From: Streptomyces phaeoluteigriseus
GTDB taxonomy: Bacteria > Actinomycetota > Actinomycetes > Streptomycetales > Streptomycetaceae
Reading direction: 5' to 3'
Length of the DNA stretch: 64,000 bases
NCBI RefSeq assembly: GCF_001896135.2
Contig: NZ_MPOH02000015.1
Location: 353,321 to 417,320 of the forward strand
Shown: positions 23,996 to 35,258 of the stretch, piece after piece
Layout: each line of letters starts with the position of its first letter
Numbering within the stretch: position 1 is the stretch's first letter
Notes under the pieces: generated by a model
Database searches by the model: none
What the model was told of the DNA's origin: nothing
Seen by the model: only the letters and a program-made list of their open reading frames with translations
Made by a program: the position numbers and the translations under genes

Positions 23996-25135
23996 TCAGG
24001 CCGGGCCGCCCCGTTCCCCGATGTCCAGAGCGTGCTTGAGGACCTCGCAGGCCTGGAGGTGGTTGCCGGACTCCTGGAGCAGGTCGGCGAGGCGTCGGCA
24101 GACCAGGACGGCCTCCGGGCCGTACACCTTGTGGACCTGCTGGAAGGCGAGTTCGAGGACTTCGATGGCGTCCTTGACCTGGCCTGTCTCGGCGAGGAGT
24201 TCGGAGAGTTCGAGCTGGACGGTGAGCAGGTCGCCCTGGGCGCCGGCGGTCTGCTGTTCCTGGAGGGCGAGCCGCAGGACGGGCAGGGCGTCGCGGGTGT
24301 TGCCCTCGGCGCGCAGCAGCCGGGCCACGGCGAGGCCGGTGGAGACCATGGCGGCGCGGACGTCGGCGGCCAGCACCGGGCCCGCCGGGGTCGTGCGGCG
24401 GGCCGCGCGGGACTTGTTGCGGGCCAGCGGCAGCCGTCCGACGCCGTTCTCCTGGGAGTGCTGGGGCAGTGGCCGGTTCTTGGCGCGCAGGCGTTCCAGC
24501 AGGACGCGGTAGAGCGTGTCGAGGTCGATCAGCTCGGGGCCGTCCTCTACGCCGTGCCGCAGGACGGTGAGGAGTTCGCCGGTGAAGGCGGTGTAGCGCT
24601 CACCGTCGGGGGCCAGGGCGATCCGGTCACGGGGTGAGGCGGTCAGGACGTACGCCCCGTCCACGGCGGCCTCGGCGGCGAGGACGTCGCTGCCGGACAG
24701 GGCTCGGGCGGCGCGGCCGCTGAAGCAGCAGTCCAGGACGACGACCTTGCGGCGGGCGCGGGCGGAGCGCAGGGCGGTGCGCAGGTGCTGGTAGGCGACG
24801 GCGGTGTAGCCGAGGTGTTCGCGGGAGTCACCGAGGGCGAGGTAGAGGTCGGCGGAGTCGGCGTCGCGCATGCCGTGCCCGGCGAAGTACACCAGCAGCG
24901 TGTCGGTGGCCTCCTCGCTCGCCCGGTAGACGGGGTCGAGGATGGTCTGCGGGCTCAGCGGATCGGTGACGACGGTGCAGTGCTGAACGGGCAGCCCCCA
25001 CACGGTGGCGTCGCACAGCTCGGCGGCGAGGTCGACGACGCCGGCCTCGACGGCGGGGAGCTGGGGCAGGTGGCGGTAGGAGGCGGTGCCGATGAGCACG
25101 GCCCGCGAGCGCGCCGGGTCAGGCAGTGCCGTCAT
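23996..25135 (-). CDS. Caspase-like cysteine peptidase (C14/metacaspase type) with C-terminal TPR repeats
   Basis: The ATG at 25133-25135 gives 379 residues. Residues 10-215 form a caspase-fold domain. The catalytic histidine is H87 in LLVYFAGHGMRD and the catalytic cysteine is most likely C137 in VVLDCCFSG, the usual bacterial metacaspase pair. Residues 255-375 form several TPR helical repeats (for example ALPVLRLALQEQQ and AIEVLELAFQQVHKVYG). No signal peptide is seen. It is the last gene of a unit with a Ser/Thr kinase and an EACC1-like membrane protein. I infer a peptidase effector controlled by those partners; its targets are unknown. If the frame is read literally it could extend 44 residues upstream to GTG 25267. 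Confidence 0.85.
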   Translation of the reverse strand: MTALPDPARSRAVLIGTASYRHLPQLPAVEAGVVDLAAELCDATVWGLPVQHCTVVTDPLSPQTILDPVYRASEEATDTLLVYFAGHGMRDADSADLYLALGDSREHLGYTAVAYQHLRTALRSARARRKVVVLDCCFSGRAARALSGSDVLAAEAAVDGAYVLTASPRDRIALAPDGERYTAFTGELLTVLRHGVEDGPELIDLDTLYRVLLERLRAKNRPLPQHSQENGVGRLPLARNKSRAARRTTPAGPVLAADVRAAMVSTGLAVARLLRAEGNTRDALPVLRLALQEQQTAGAQGDLLTVQLELSELLAETGQVKDAIEVLELAFQQVHKVYGPEAVLVCRRLADLLQESGNHLQACEVLKHALDIGERGGPA

Positions 25136-25267
25136 CGCCTCCGGCTTCCCTCGGTGCGGGTGGTAGGCGATGGAGGAGGGCCGACTCGATCGCCTCGACC
25201 AGCAGGTCGAAGGGAGATCTCCTTCTCCCGCACCAAGCCCCTCAGGGCACTCGATGTCGATGTCCAC
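25119..25267 (-). CDS. Tiny ORF between the EACC1-like and caspase genes, apparently with two one-base insertions
   Basis: A GTG at 25267 lies 3 nt past the EACC1 stop with a strong GAGGAGG ribosome-binding site, and the protein begins VDIDIECPEGL. Read literally the frame runs into the caspase gene with unlikely composition. Removing one base near 25233 and one near 25217 gives a 48-residue protein with Streptomyces-like third positions, an amphipathic helix (FDLLVEAIESALLHRL) and a TGA at 25119 that overlaps the caspase start. I take this as the real gene, damaged by sequencing error. Function unknown; it may be a small regulator or inhibitor of the peptidase. Confidence 0.45.
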
Positions 25268-25269
25268 GG

Positions 25270-25698
25270 CTACGCCTCCTCCTCTTCCTTCATGTCCTTG
25301 TTGTACGTCGTTGTCCTTGCGGTTGAACTCGACTGCGGCGTGCCGTCGAGGAGGGCCACGAAGCGTCGTACGGTCTCTTCGTCGCGGGCCGCCTGGGCGG
25401 TGAGCTGGACCTCCACGCCGCCGCGGCGCAGGGTGACGGCCGGGGCCCGGCGCAGGGAGGTCTGCCACTGGAGGACGGAGACCACGAGGGCGGCCGCGGA
25501 CAGTCCGCCGGAGACGGCGAACTGGAGCATGTCGAAGCCGGGGCCCATGCCGCCCGCCGGGGGCGGCGGGGCCGCGGCGAGGCCGGCCCGCACGCCGACG
25601 CTCTCGTCCGCGCGCAGCCAGCGCAGCAGGGAGCGCAGGTCGTCCTCGGTGCCGGTGGCGTCCAGGGAGGCCGAGATCCCCAGGCCGGGGTCAGTCAT
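25270..25698 (-). CDS. EACC1-like membrane protein of the caspase/kinase operon
   Basis: A 142-residue protein with an N-terminal regulatory-looking segment (EDDLRSLLRWLRADESVGVRAGL), a GGMGPG turn and one transmembrane helix (FAVSGGLSAAALVVSVLQWQTSL). A small C-terminal strand-rich domain follows (APAVTLRRGGVEVQLTAQAARDEETVRRFVALL). The pattern of tryptophan near the head, GxMG, one helix, and an R-x-x-P-x-V-T-x-R tail matches my memory of the effector-associated constant component 1 family of actinobacterial caspase and peptidase conflict systems. No profile search was possible. It overlaps the kinase gene by 8 bp and probably links the effector to the membrane. Confidence 0.7.
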   Translation of the reverse strand: MTDPGLGISASLDATGTEDDLRSLLRWLRADESVGVRAGLAAAPPPPAGGMGPGFDMLQFAVSGGLSAAALVVSVLQWQTSLRRAPAVTLRRGGVEVQLTAQAARDEETVRRFVALLDGTPQSSSTARTTTYNKDMKEEEEA

Positions 25699-27091
25699 CG
25701 TGTCCGTCCGTTCGTCGGGCCAGGCGTCTGTTGACGCGGGAGAAGAGTTCGATCGCGTCGCGCCCGGCGTCGAGCCTTGCCAGGCAGACCGCGTGCCAGT
25801 ACTGGCTGGTGAGGGTCGTCGGATGGTCGGGGCCGAGCGTGGAGAGGCAGACCGGGACGACGACCGCCAGCATCTGCGCCGCCTCCTGGAGCCGGCCGCG
25901 CTGCACCAGGTTGACCGCCTCGCGCTGCCGGGACAGGGCGCTCTGCGGGGTCATGCTGCCGAGCACGATCCTGCGGGTGGTGTCGCTGAGGGTGACGGGC
26001 CGGAAGGGGTCCTGTGGTGCGTCCCGCGGCGACGGCAGGACGGCCGCCTCGTCCCACAGGTACTCGGGCGCCTCCTCGTCCGGGTCGGCGGTTTCGGGGA
26101 AACGCTGGACCGCCCGGGCGTCCCGTACGGCGTCCTCGCGTGCCCGGCCGGTAGCCAGGCCGGCCAGGGCCTCCGTGCCGCCGTAGGTCAGGGGCAGGAG
26201 GACGTCACGGACGGTCTCGGCGTCCTGGCGGCGGAGTACGGGGTCCTGCCGGCACAGGTCGTCGACCAGTCGGCACAGGTCCTCGGGGCAGTCCCAGCGG
26301 CTCCCGGTGAGCGGGGGGACGCCTTCGCCGAGGGCCCGTTCCATGATGGCGCCGAAGTCGACGGTGGGGCCGAAGGGCAGCTCGCCGGTGATCATGAGGT
26401 ACATGCAGACGCCGAGGCCGTACCAGTCGGCGGCGCGCTCCGGCAGGACGCCTCGCATGGCCTCGGGCGCCATGAACTGCGGGGTGCCCACGAGGGCACC
26501 GGTGCGGGTGATGGCGGCCTCGCCGGCCAGCCGGGCCAGGCCGAAGTCCTGGAGGACGACACGTCCGCTGCGGGTGATGCCGACGTTGGTGGGCTTGACG
26601 TCGCGGTGCAGGACCCCGGCCGCGTGCGCGGCCTCCAGGGCCTCCGCCATGCCGAACGCCACCGTGCACACCACGGACGTGGGCAGTCGTCCCGCGGCCG
26701 ACACCAGACCGGCCAGGGTCGTGCCGTCGAGCACCTGCATCACGAGGTAGGGGGTGCCGTCGTGCACCCCGCTGTCGTAGAGGGTGACGACGCCGGGGTG
26801 GTCGATGCGGGCGAGGGCGCGGGCCTCACGCCGGAAGCGGTCCCATGCCTCACTGTCCCCGGCCAGCCCCTCGACGGCGGTGAGCATCTTCACGGCGACG
26901 CGGCGGTCGAGCCGGGTGTCCTCCGCCTCGTGCACGACACCCATGCCGCCGCGGCCGAGGAAGCGGACGGGGCGGTAGCGCCCGGCGACCAGGACGGGCA
27001 CCGCGGGCGGCGACGCCTCCACCGAGGCGTCCGGCCGGCCGTCCACCGACGGCGCCCCGCCCGCTAATCCGTCCCGTCCAGGACCGCCCAT
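25691..27091 (-). CDS. Ser/Thr protein kinase with C-terminal helical (TPR-like) region
   Basis: The ATG at 27089-27091, with GGGGGAG 4 nt upstream, gives 466 residues. The kinase domain spans about 37-300: glycine loop GRGGMG, K68 in VAVKML, E89, catalytic loop HRDVKPTN (D164, N169), DFG at 182-184, then GTPQFMAPEAMRG. All catalytic residues are present, so it should be active. After a linker (about 300-385) the tail (SALSRQREAVNLVQRGRLQEAAQML... LGPDHPTTLTSQYWHAVCLARLDAGRDAIELF) looks like TPR helices. There is no transmembrane segment or PASTA domain, unlike PknB. It is the first gene of the caspase operon, 44 nt after relA in map order, and overlaps the EACC1-like gene. Confidence 0.9.
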   Translation of the reverse strand: MGGPGRDGLAGGAPSVDGRPDASVEASPPAVPVLVAGRYRPVRFLGRGGMGVVHEAEDTRLDRRVAVKMLTAVEGLAGDSEAWDRFRREARALARIDHPGVVTLYDSGVHDGTPYLVMQVLDGTTLAGLVSAAGRLPTSVVCTVAFGMAEALEAAHAAGVLHRDVKPTNVGITRSGRVVLQDFGLARLAGEAAITRTGALVGTPQFMAPEAMRGVLPERAADWYGLGVCMYLMITGELPFGPTVDFGAIMERALGEGVPPLTGSRWDCPEDLCRLVDDLCRQDPVLRRQDAETVRDVLLPLTYGGTEALAGLATGRAREDAVRDARAVQRFPETADPDEEAPEYLWDEAAVLPSPRDAPQDPFRPVTLSDTTRRIVLGSMTPQSALSRQREAVNLVQRGRLQEAAQMLAVVVPVCLSTLGPDHPTTLTSQYWHAVCLARLDAGRDAIELFSRVNRRLARRTDGHDD

Positions 27092-27135
27092 GCCACTCCC
27101 CCGTCCCCGTCGGCTCCTGCCGTCCGTCCCGTAGG

Positions 27136-29682
<2,547 letters not shown>

Positions 29683-29803
29683 GAGGGCTCCTCGTGCGCG
29701 ATCCGGGTGCCCCGGTCAGGCTCCGGAGCACCCATCGTAGCGATCCCCGGCTCCGGCATCGCCTCCAGACCGGTGTGAGAGCGGTCTAGTCGTTCAACAC
29801 GAG

Positions 29804-29835
29804 GGGCGGGCACCGGAATTCCTCCGGGCCCGCCC
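29804..29835 (-). terminator. Terminator after apt
   Basis: GGGCGGGC-A-CCGG pairs with CCGG-GCCCGCCC around an AATTCCT loop, about 50 nt beyond the apt stop. It ends the secD-secF-apt unit before relA. Confidence 0.6.
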
Positions 29836-29887
29836 GCTTGCCGTACGACGGTTCTCGTGCGCGTGCCGGTCATGCGCCACGGCGTTG

Positions 29888-30436
29888 TCAGACCGTGAGC
29901 AGTGCCTCCAGCGGCGCTCCGGCCAGGGCCGCCTCCAGGCGGGGCCGGCCGTCGAGGAAGCCCAGCTCCATGAGGACGGCGACGCCCGCGACCTGGGCGC
30001 CCGCACGGTGGATGAGCTGGATCGACGCCTCGGCGGTGCCGCCGGTGGCGAGGACGTCGTCGACGATCAGCACGCGGTCGTCGGCGGTCAGGTCCTCGGC
30101 GTGGATCTCGATCTCGGCCGAGCCGTACTCCAGGTCGTAGGCCTGGGCGAGGGTGGCTCCGGGGAGCTTGCCCGCCTTGCGCACGGGGACGAAGCCGAGG
30201 CCGGCCCGGACGGCGACGGGGGCTCCGAGGATGAAGCCCCGCGCCTCCAGACCGACGACCTTGGTGGCGCCGGTGCGCTCGGCGATCTCCGCGAGCGCTT
30301 CGGTGAGCGCGCCGAACGCCGCCGGGTCCGCGAGCAGCGGCGTGATGTCCTTGAACATCACGCCCGGCTCCGGGTAGTCGGCCACGTCACGGATGCGGCT
30401 GAGCAGCAGCGTCGTGATGTCGGTGGTCTCGGTCAT
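29888..30436 (-). CDS. apt: Adenine phosphoribosyltransferase
   Basis: Salvages adenine to AMP using PRPP. The 182 residues begin MTETTDITTLLLSRIRDVADYPEPGVMFKDITPLLADP and carry the PRPP motif VLIVDDVLATGGTAEA and GLEARGFILGAPVAVRAGLGFVPVRK. Start overlaps the secF stop by 4 bp. The secD-secF-apt-relA order is conserved across actinobacteria. Confidence 0.96.
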   Translation of the reverse strand: MTETTDITTLLLSRIRDVADYPEPGVMFKDITPLLADPAAFGALTEALAEIAERTGATKVVGLEARGFILGAPVAVRAGLGFVPVRKAGKLPGATLAQAYDLEYGSAEIEIHAEDLTADDRVLIVDDVLATGGTAEASIQLIHRAGAQVAGVAVLMELGFLDGRPRLEAALAGAPLEALLTV

Positions 30437-31548
30437 CGGCGCTTCCCCGAGGGACGGCCGCGACCACGGGTGCGGGCCGCGGGCTGGGTGCGCGGACCGA
30501 CGACCGCCGTCTCGACGTCCTCCGGGTCCTCGTCAGGCCCCTCGTAGCCGTACGACGGCGTGGGGTCCTCGTCGGCGGGCGACTGGGCACGCTTGGCGAG
30601 GACGCGCTTCCTCAGGGCCTTGACCTGCGGCTCGAGTTCCTTGAGGTCGGCGACGAGCGGGGTGGCGATGAAGATCGAGGAGTAGGCACCGGCGGCCAGG
30701 CCGACGAACAGCGACAGTGAGATGTCGTTGAGCGTGCCCGCCCCGAGGAAGCCGCCGCCGATGAACAGCAGGCCCGCGACCGGGAGCAGCGCGACCACCG
30801 TGGTGTTGATGGAACGCACCAGGGTGCCGTTGATCGAGCGGTTGGCGATCTCGCTGTAGGTGAAGCGGGTCTGCTTCGTGAGGTCCTTCGTCTGTTCCTT
30901 GAGGGAGTCGAAGACGACGACCGTGTCGTACAGGGAGTATCCGAGAATGGTCAGCAGACCGATCACCGTGCCCGGCGTGACCTCGAAGCCGACGAGGGCG
31001 TAGATGCCGACGGTGATGGTGATGTCGTGGATCAGGGCGATGAGGGCCGCGATGGCCATCCGCCACTCGAAGGCGATCGCCAGATAGATCACGACCAGCA
31101 CCATGAAGATCGCCAGGCCCTGCCAGGCCTTGTTGGCGATCTGGTCACCCCAGCTGGGACCGACCAGGTCGGCCGCGATCGACTCCGGGTTGACCTTGAA
31201 GTCCTTGGCCAGCTCGTCCTTGACCGTGTCGGACTGCTTGGTGTCCATGCCGGCGATCTGGATCCGCACCGAGCCGTCGCCGAGCTTCTGCACGACCGCT
31301 TCGTGGCCCGACGCCTCCTCGGCGGCGGTCTGCGCCTGCGAGATGGAGATGGAGCCGTTCTTCTCGGTGGTGAAGACGGCACCGCCCTGGAAGTCGATGC
31401 CCATGTTCAGGCCGCGCACCGCCAGGCCGACGATGGCCGTGATGGTGATCAGGATCGAGATGCCGTACCAGATCTTGCGGTGACCGATGAAGTCGTAGCT
31501 GATCTCACCACGGTGGAGTCGGGCGCCGAGGTTGCCGAGTTTCGACAT
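30433..31548 (-). CDS. secF: Protein translocase subunit SecF
   Basis: Membrane component that uses proton motive force to help SecYEG export. The 371 residues have an N-terminal helix with GLNMGIDFQGGAVF, a periplasmic P1-like domain and five further membrane helices with the conserved TVVVFDSLKEQ and RSINGTLVRSINTTVVALLPVAGLLFIGGGFL. The charged tail ends with a basic RTRGRGRPSGKRR. It lies 3 nt after the secD stop. Confidence 0.95.
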   Translation of the reverse strand: MSKLGNLGARLHRGEISYDFIGHRKIWYGISILITITAIVGLAVRGLNMGIDFQGGAVFTTEKNGSISISQAQTAAEEASGHEAVVQKLGDGSVRIQIAGMDTKQSDTVKDELAKDFKVNPESIAADLVGPSWGDQIANKAWQGLAIFMVLVVIYLAIAFEWRMAIAALIALIHDITITVGIYALVGFEVTPGTVIGLLTILGYSLYDTVVVFDSLKEQTKDLTKQTRFTYSEIANRSINGTLVRSINTTVVALLPVAGLLFIGGGFLGAGTLNDISLSLFVGLAAGAYSSIFIATPLVADLKELEPQVKALRKRVLAKRAQSPADEDPTPSYGYEGPDEDPEDVETAVVGPRTQPAARTRGRGRPSGKRR

Positions 31549-31551
31549 CGC

Positions 31552-33308
31552 TCACGCCTCCTTCGTCTCGACGGGACCGGCGGCAGCACCGGAGGGACGG
31601 CGGGTGCGGCGCAGCGGCGCCTTGGCGCCGAGGCTCTTCGGGTCGAGGCCGGACCACTTGTGGCCGCTCGCGAAGAACTTGCGGCGTGCCATCAGCGTCA
31701 TCAGCGGCTTGGTGAAGAAGAAGACCACGACCACGTCGAGGACGGTGGTCAGACCGAGCGTGAACGCGAAGCCCTGGACCTTGCCGACGGTGACCAGGAA
31801 CAGCACCGCGGCGGCGAGGAACGACACGAAGTCGGAGACCAGGATGGTGCGCCGCGCGCGCGGCCAGGCCCGCTCGACCGCGGGGCGCAGGGAGCGGCCC
31901 TCGCGGATCTCGTCCCGGACCCGTTCGAAGTAGACGATGAACGAGTCCGCCGTGATGCCGATGGCGACGATGGCACCGCAGACGGCCGGCAGGTTGAGCG
32001 CGAAGTGGATGGTCGGGCCGAGCAGCGACATGATCACGTACGTCAGCGCGGCGGAGACCAGCAGCGAGGCGATCGCGATGAGCGACAGGCCGCGGTAGTA
32101 GGCCACGAGGTAGATGATCACGAGGGCGAGGCCGATGGCGCCCGCGAGGAGACCCGCGCGGAGCTGGTCACCGCCGAGCGCGGCGGTCACCGTCTGGACG
32201 CTCGACTCCTCGAAGCTGAGCGGGAGAGCACCGTACGACAGCATGTTCGCGAGGCCCTGGGCCTCCTCCTGCGTGAAGCTGCCGGAGATCTGGGCCTGGC
32301 CGCCGGCGATGGAGGAGCTGACGTACGGGCTGGAGACGACCTCGCCGTCGAGGACGATGCCGAACTGGTTCTGCGGCTGCTGGTTCTGGGCGAGCTGGCC
32401 CGTGATGTCCGCGAACTTCTTCGCGCCCTTGGAGTTGAAGTCCATGGTGACCTGCCAGCCGGCGGCGGTCTGCGTGTCGTAGACGGCCTGGGCCTTGTCG
32501 ACCTCGGTGCCGTCGACGCGGCCGGGCCGAGCAGGTACTTGTACCAGGCGCCGTCGATCTGGCCGCAGGCCACGGTCGCGTCGGCGGGCTTGACGCCCTC
32601 GCCGAGCACGGCGCGCTGCTTCTCCTTGGTGCAGTCCAGGGCGGTGTACTTCGCCTGGAGCGCGGCCTCGTCGGCCGCCGGCGCGGACGCCGAGGGGCTG
32701 GCGGAGGCGGACGCGCTCGCGGAGGGTGAGGGCGTGGAGTCGGCCTTCAGCGCGTCGGTGACGGCACGACCCTGGGAGGTGGCGGAGGCCGACGGGGAGG
32801 CGGAGGAGGAGGCCGTACCACCCGCGGAGGCACTGGTGGAGGGGCTCGGAGAGGCGGCCGGGGAGCCACTGGCCGACGGGCTCGGCGAGGCGCTCGCGGC
32901 GGGGCCGCTGGGCTCGCTGGCCAGGACCGGGCGGAAGTACAGCTTGGCGGTGGTGCCGACCTGTTCCCGGGCTTCCTTGGAGTTGATGCCCTTGGGGATG
33001 TTCACGATGATGTTGCGGTCGCCCTGGGTCTGCACCTCCGCCTCGGAGACGCCAAGCCCGTTGACACGGCGGTTCATGATCTCGACCGCGGTGTCCATGT
33101 TGGCCTTGTTGATCGCGGACCCTTGGTCGGCCTTCGCCTGGAGCGTGATGCTCGTACCGCCGGCAAGGTCGATGCCGAGACGCGGAGTCGTGTGGCCGGA
33201 GAGGAACATGCCTCCGGTGAGCCCCACGATGGCGATCAGGATCAGGGCCAGCGAGCGCCACGGCTTGCTCTGGGCACTCGCGCTCCGGCCCTTTTTAGGT
33301 GCTGCCAC
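31552..33308 (-). CDS. secD: Protein translocase subunit SecD (interrupted by one frameshift)
   Basis: Partner of SecF in protein export. The start at 33308 (MAAPKKGRSASAQSKPWRSL) has the first transmembrane helix and RLGIDLAGGTSITLQ. A Ser/Ala/Pro-rich insert (about residues 135-215) is unusual for the family but common in streptomycetes. The frame changes near 32525, around CTCGGCCCGGCC: upstream reads WYKYLLGPA, downstream VDGTEVDKAQAVYDTQTAAGW. One missing base restores a full-length protein of about 585 residues with all later helices (TADSFIVYFERVRDE and beyond). Because secD is a housekeeping gene and the rest is intact, I read this as a sequencing error. Confidence 0.9.
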
Positions 33309-33403
33309 CTTCTCGTACTCCCTCTCGGGCCGCCTCGCGCCGGGTCAGCGCGGCAACGGCCATGACATGGTGTCGGGATCCCCTAGGTGCGAGATTGCGC
33401 GCG

Positions 33404-33438
33404 CCCGGGGCACGCGGGACGGACCCGCGTGCCCCGGG
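33404..33438 (-). terminator. Hairpin terminator after yajC
   Basis: A perfect 15-bp stem CCCGGGGCACGCGGG with a 5-nt loop lies 7 nt past the yajC stop, 95 nt before secD. yajC may therefore end its own transcript, with secD-secF-apt having another promoter in the 136-nt gap. Confidence 0.75.
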
Positions 33439-33444
33439 TCGTGG

Positions 33445-33951
33445 CTACTTCTTCGCGTCGGAGTCGCCGCCGGTCTTCTTCGGCTCTTCGTCGGCCTCGG
33501 CCGTCTTCTCCTCGGCGGTCTTCTTCGGCTCCTCGTCGGCCTCGGCCGCGTCCTTCTTGCCGAGGTCGACGGGCTGGTCGCCGGAGGCGGCGTCGGCGGC
33601 CCCGTCGGTCTCGGTGAGGGAGGAGGCGTCGTCGGGGACGACGTCGGCGTCGGACTTCAGGTCGTGCTCGATGCCGTGGACGATGCGGTTGTACTCGTCG
33701 TCCGTCAGGACGGCACCGATCGAGTTCTTCGCGAAGAGCAGGTCCACACCCGGGCCGGCGTCGAGGAGGACCGTGTCCTCACTGACCTCCTTGACCGTCG
33801 CGTACATGCCCCCGATGGTGCGGACACCGCTTCCGGGCTGCATCTGGTTGCGCATGTCCACGGCCTGCTGCTGCTTCTTCTTCGCCGACCGGGTCATCAG
33901 GAACATGGCCCCGATGAGCACGATGAACGGGAGGATGGTCACGAGACTCAC
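33445..33951 (-). CDS. yajC: Preprotein translocase accessory subunit YajC
   Basis: Single-pass membrane partner of SecDF. The 168 residues have an N-terminal helix (LVTILPFIVLIGAMFLMTRSA) followed by KKKQQQAVDMRNQMQPGSGVRTIGGMYATV, the family core. The C-terminal third is an acidic, low-complexity tail that repeats AEADEEPKKT twice with a 15-residue period. The tail is longer than in most families and probably disordered. Confidence 0.93.
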   Translation of the reverse strand: MSLVTILPFIVLIGAMFLMTRSAKKKQQQAVDMRNQMQPGSGVRTIGGMYATVKEVSEDTVLLDAGPGVDLLFAKNSIGAVLTDDEYNRIVHGIEHDLKSDADVVPDDASSLTETDGAADAASGDQPVDLGKKDAAEADEEPKKTAEEKTAEADEEPKKTGGDSDAKK

Positions 33952-34138
33952 GGGTCGGTACTTCCTTCACGCGACCGCGATGGTGAGCGGCCTGATGGTT
34001 GGGGGTATGCGCGCTGCCTACAAGGGCAGCATCGGCGGAGTCTAAGCGAGTCCGCGTGCAGTGAACAACGCTCAGCATGGCACCAGGGTTCCTGGCACCG
34101 CCATGGCCTCGTCCGATCCCGGACGGATGCCGGCGTCG

Positions 34139-35232
34139 TCACGCCCCGAACAGGTCCTGTTGTCCGTTTCCCGCCGTGGCGGGGCGGGGCGGGGTCAGGC
34201 CGAGGTGGGTCCAGGCGGCGGGGGTCGCGACCCGGCCGCGGGGCGTGCGGGCGAGCAGGCCCTCGCGGACGAGGAAGGGTTCGGCGACCTCCTCCACGGT
34301 CTCGCGCTCCTCCCCCACCGCGACGGCGAGCGTGGACAGGCCGACCGGTCCGCCGCCGAACAGCTTCAGCAGGGCCTGGAGGACCGCGCGGTCGAGGCGG
34401 TCGAGGCCGCGGGCGTCGACCTCGTAGACCTTCAGCGCGGCCTCCGCGATCTCGCGGGTGATCACGCCGTCCGCCTTGACCTGCGCGTAGTCACGGACGC
34501 GGCGCAGCAGGCGGTTGGCGATGCGGGGCGTGCCCCGGGAACGGCCGGCGATCTCGGCGGCGCCGGCGGTGTCGATCTCGACGTCGAGGAGGTTGGCCGA
34601 GCGGTGGATCACCCGCTCCAGCTCGGCCGGCTCGTAGAACTCCATGTGCGCGGTGAAACCGAAGCGGTCGCGCAGCGGGGGCGGCAGCAGACCCGCGCGC
34701 GTGGTGGCGCCGACCAGGGTGAACGGGGGCAGTTCCAGGGGGATGGCGGTGGCGCCGGGGCCCTTGCCCACGATGACGTCGACGCGGAAGTCCTCCATCG
34801 CCATGTAGAGCATCTCCTCGGCGGGCCGGGACATGCGGTGGATCTCGTCGAGGAAGAGGACCTCGCCCTCCTGGAGGGAGGAGAGGATCGCGGCGAGGTC
34901 GCCCGCGTGCTGGATGGCGGGGCCGCTGGTGATGCGGATCGGGGCGCCCATCTCGGCGGCGATGATCATCGAAAGGGTGGTCTTGCCGAGGCCGGGTGCG
35001 CCGGAGAGCAGCACGTGGTCGGCGGTCGCACCTCGCGCGCGTGCGGCGCGCAGGACGAGGTCGAGCTGCTCGCGGACCTTCTCCTGGCCGATGAACTCGC
35101 CCAGGTCCTTGGGGCGCAGGGCGGCCTCGACCGCCTGGTCCTCGCCGTCGGCGACAGAGCCCACCAGCGCTCCGCGGCGGGACCGGCGAGCCCCTCGTCG
35201 GCGGTCGCGTCGGTCGGGTCGTCCCAGTTCAT
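34139..35232 (-). CDS. ruvB: Holliday junction helicase RuvB (frameshift near the N-terminus)
   Basis: Hexameric AAA+ motor for branch migration with RuvA. The main frame covers EDQAVEAALRPKDLGEFIGQ through the C-terminal winged helix ending QQDLFGA, with Walker A GAPGLGKTT and Walker B LFLDEIHRM. The typical beginning MNWDDPTDATADEGLAGPAAER is found from ATG 35232 in another frame. The two join if one base is restored near 35167 (in GAGCGCTGGTGG). Corrected length is about 364 residues. The gene is probably intact in the organism. Confidence 0.92.
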
Positions 35233-35258
35233 GTGGTGTGCCTCGGGGATGTAGGGGG

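Noticed and set aside
31027..34461. A 1144-residue plus-strand frame across secF, secD and yajC
   Set aside because: It spans several unrelated minus-strand genes and is only the antisense frame of GC-rich DNA.
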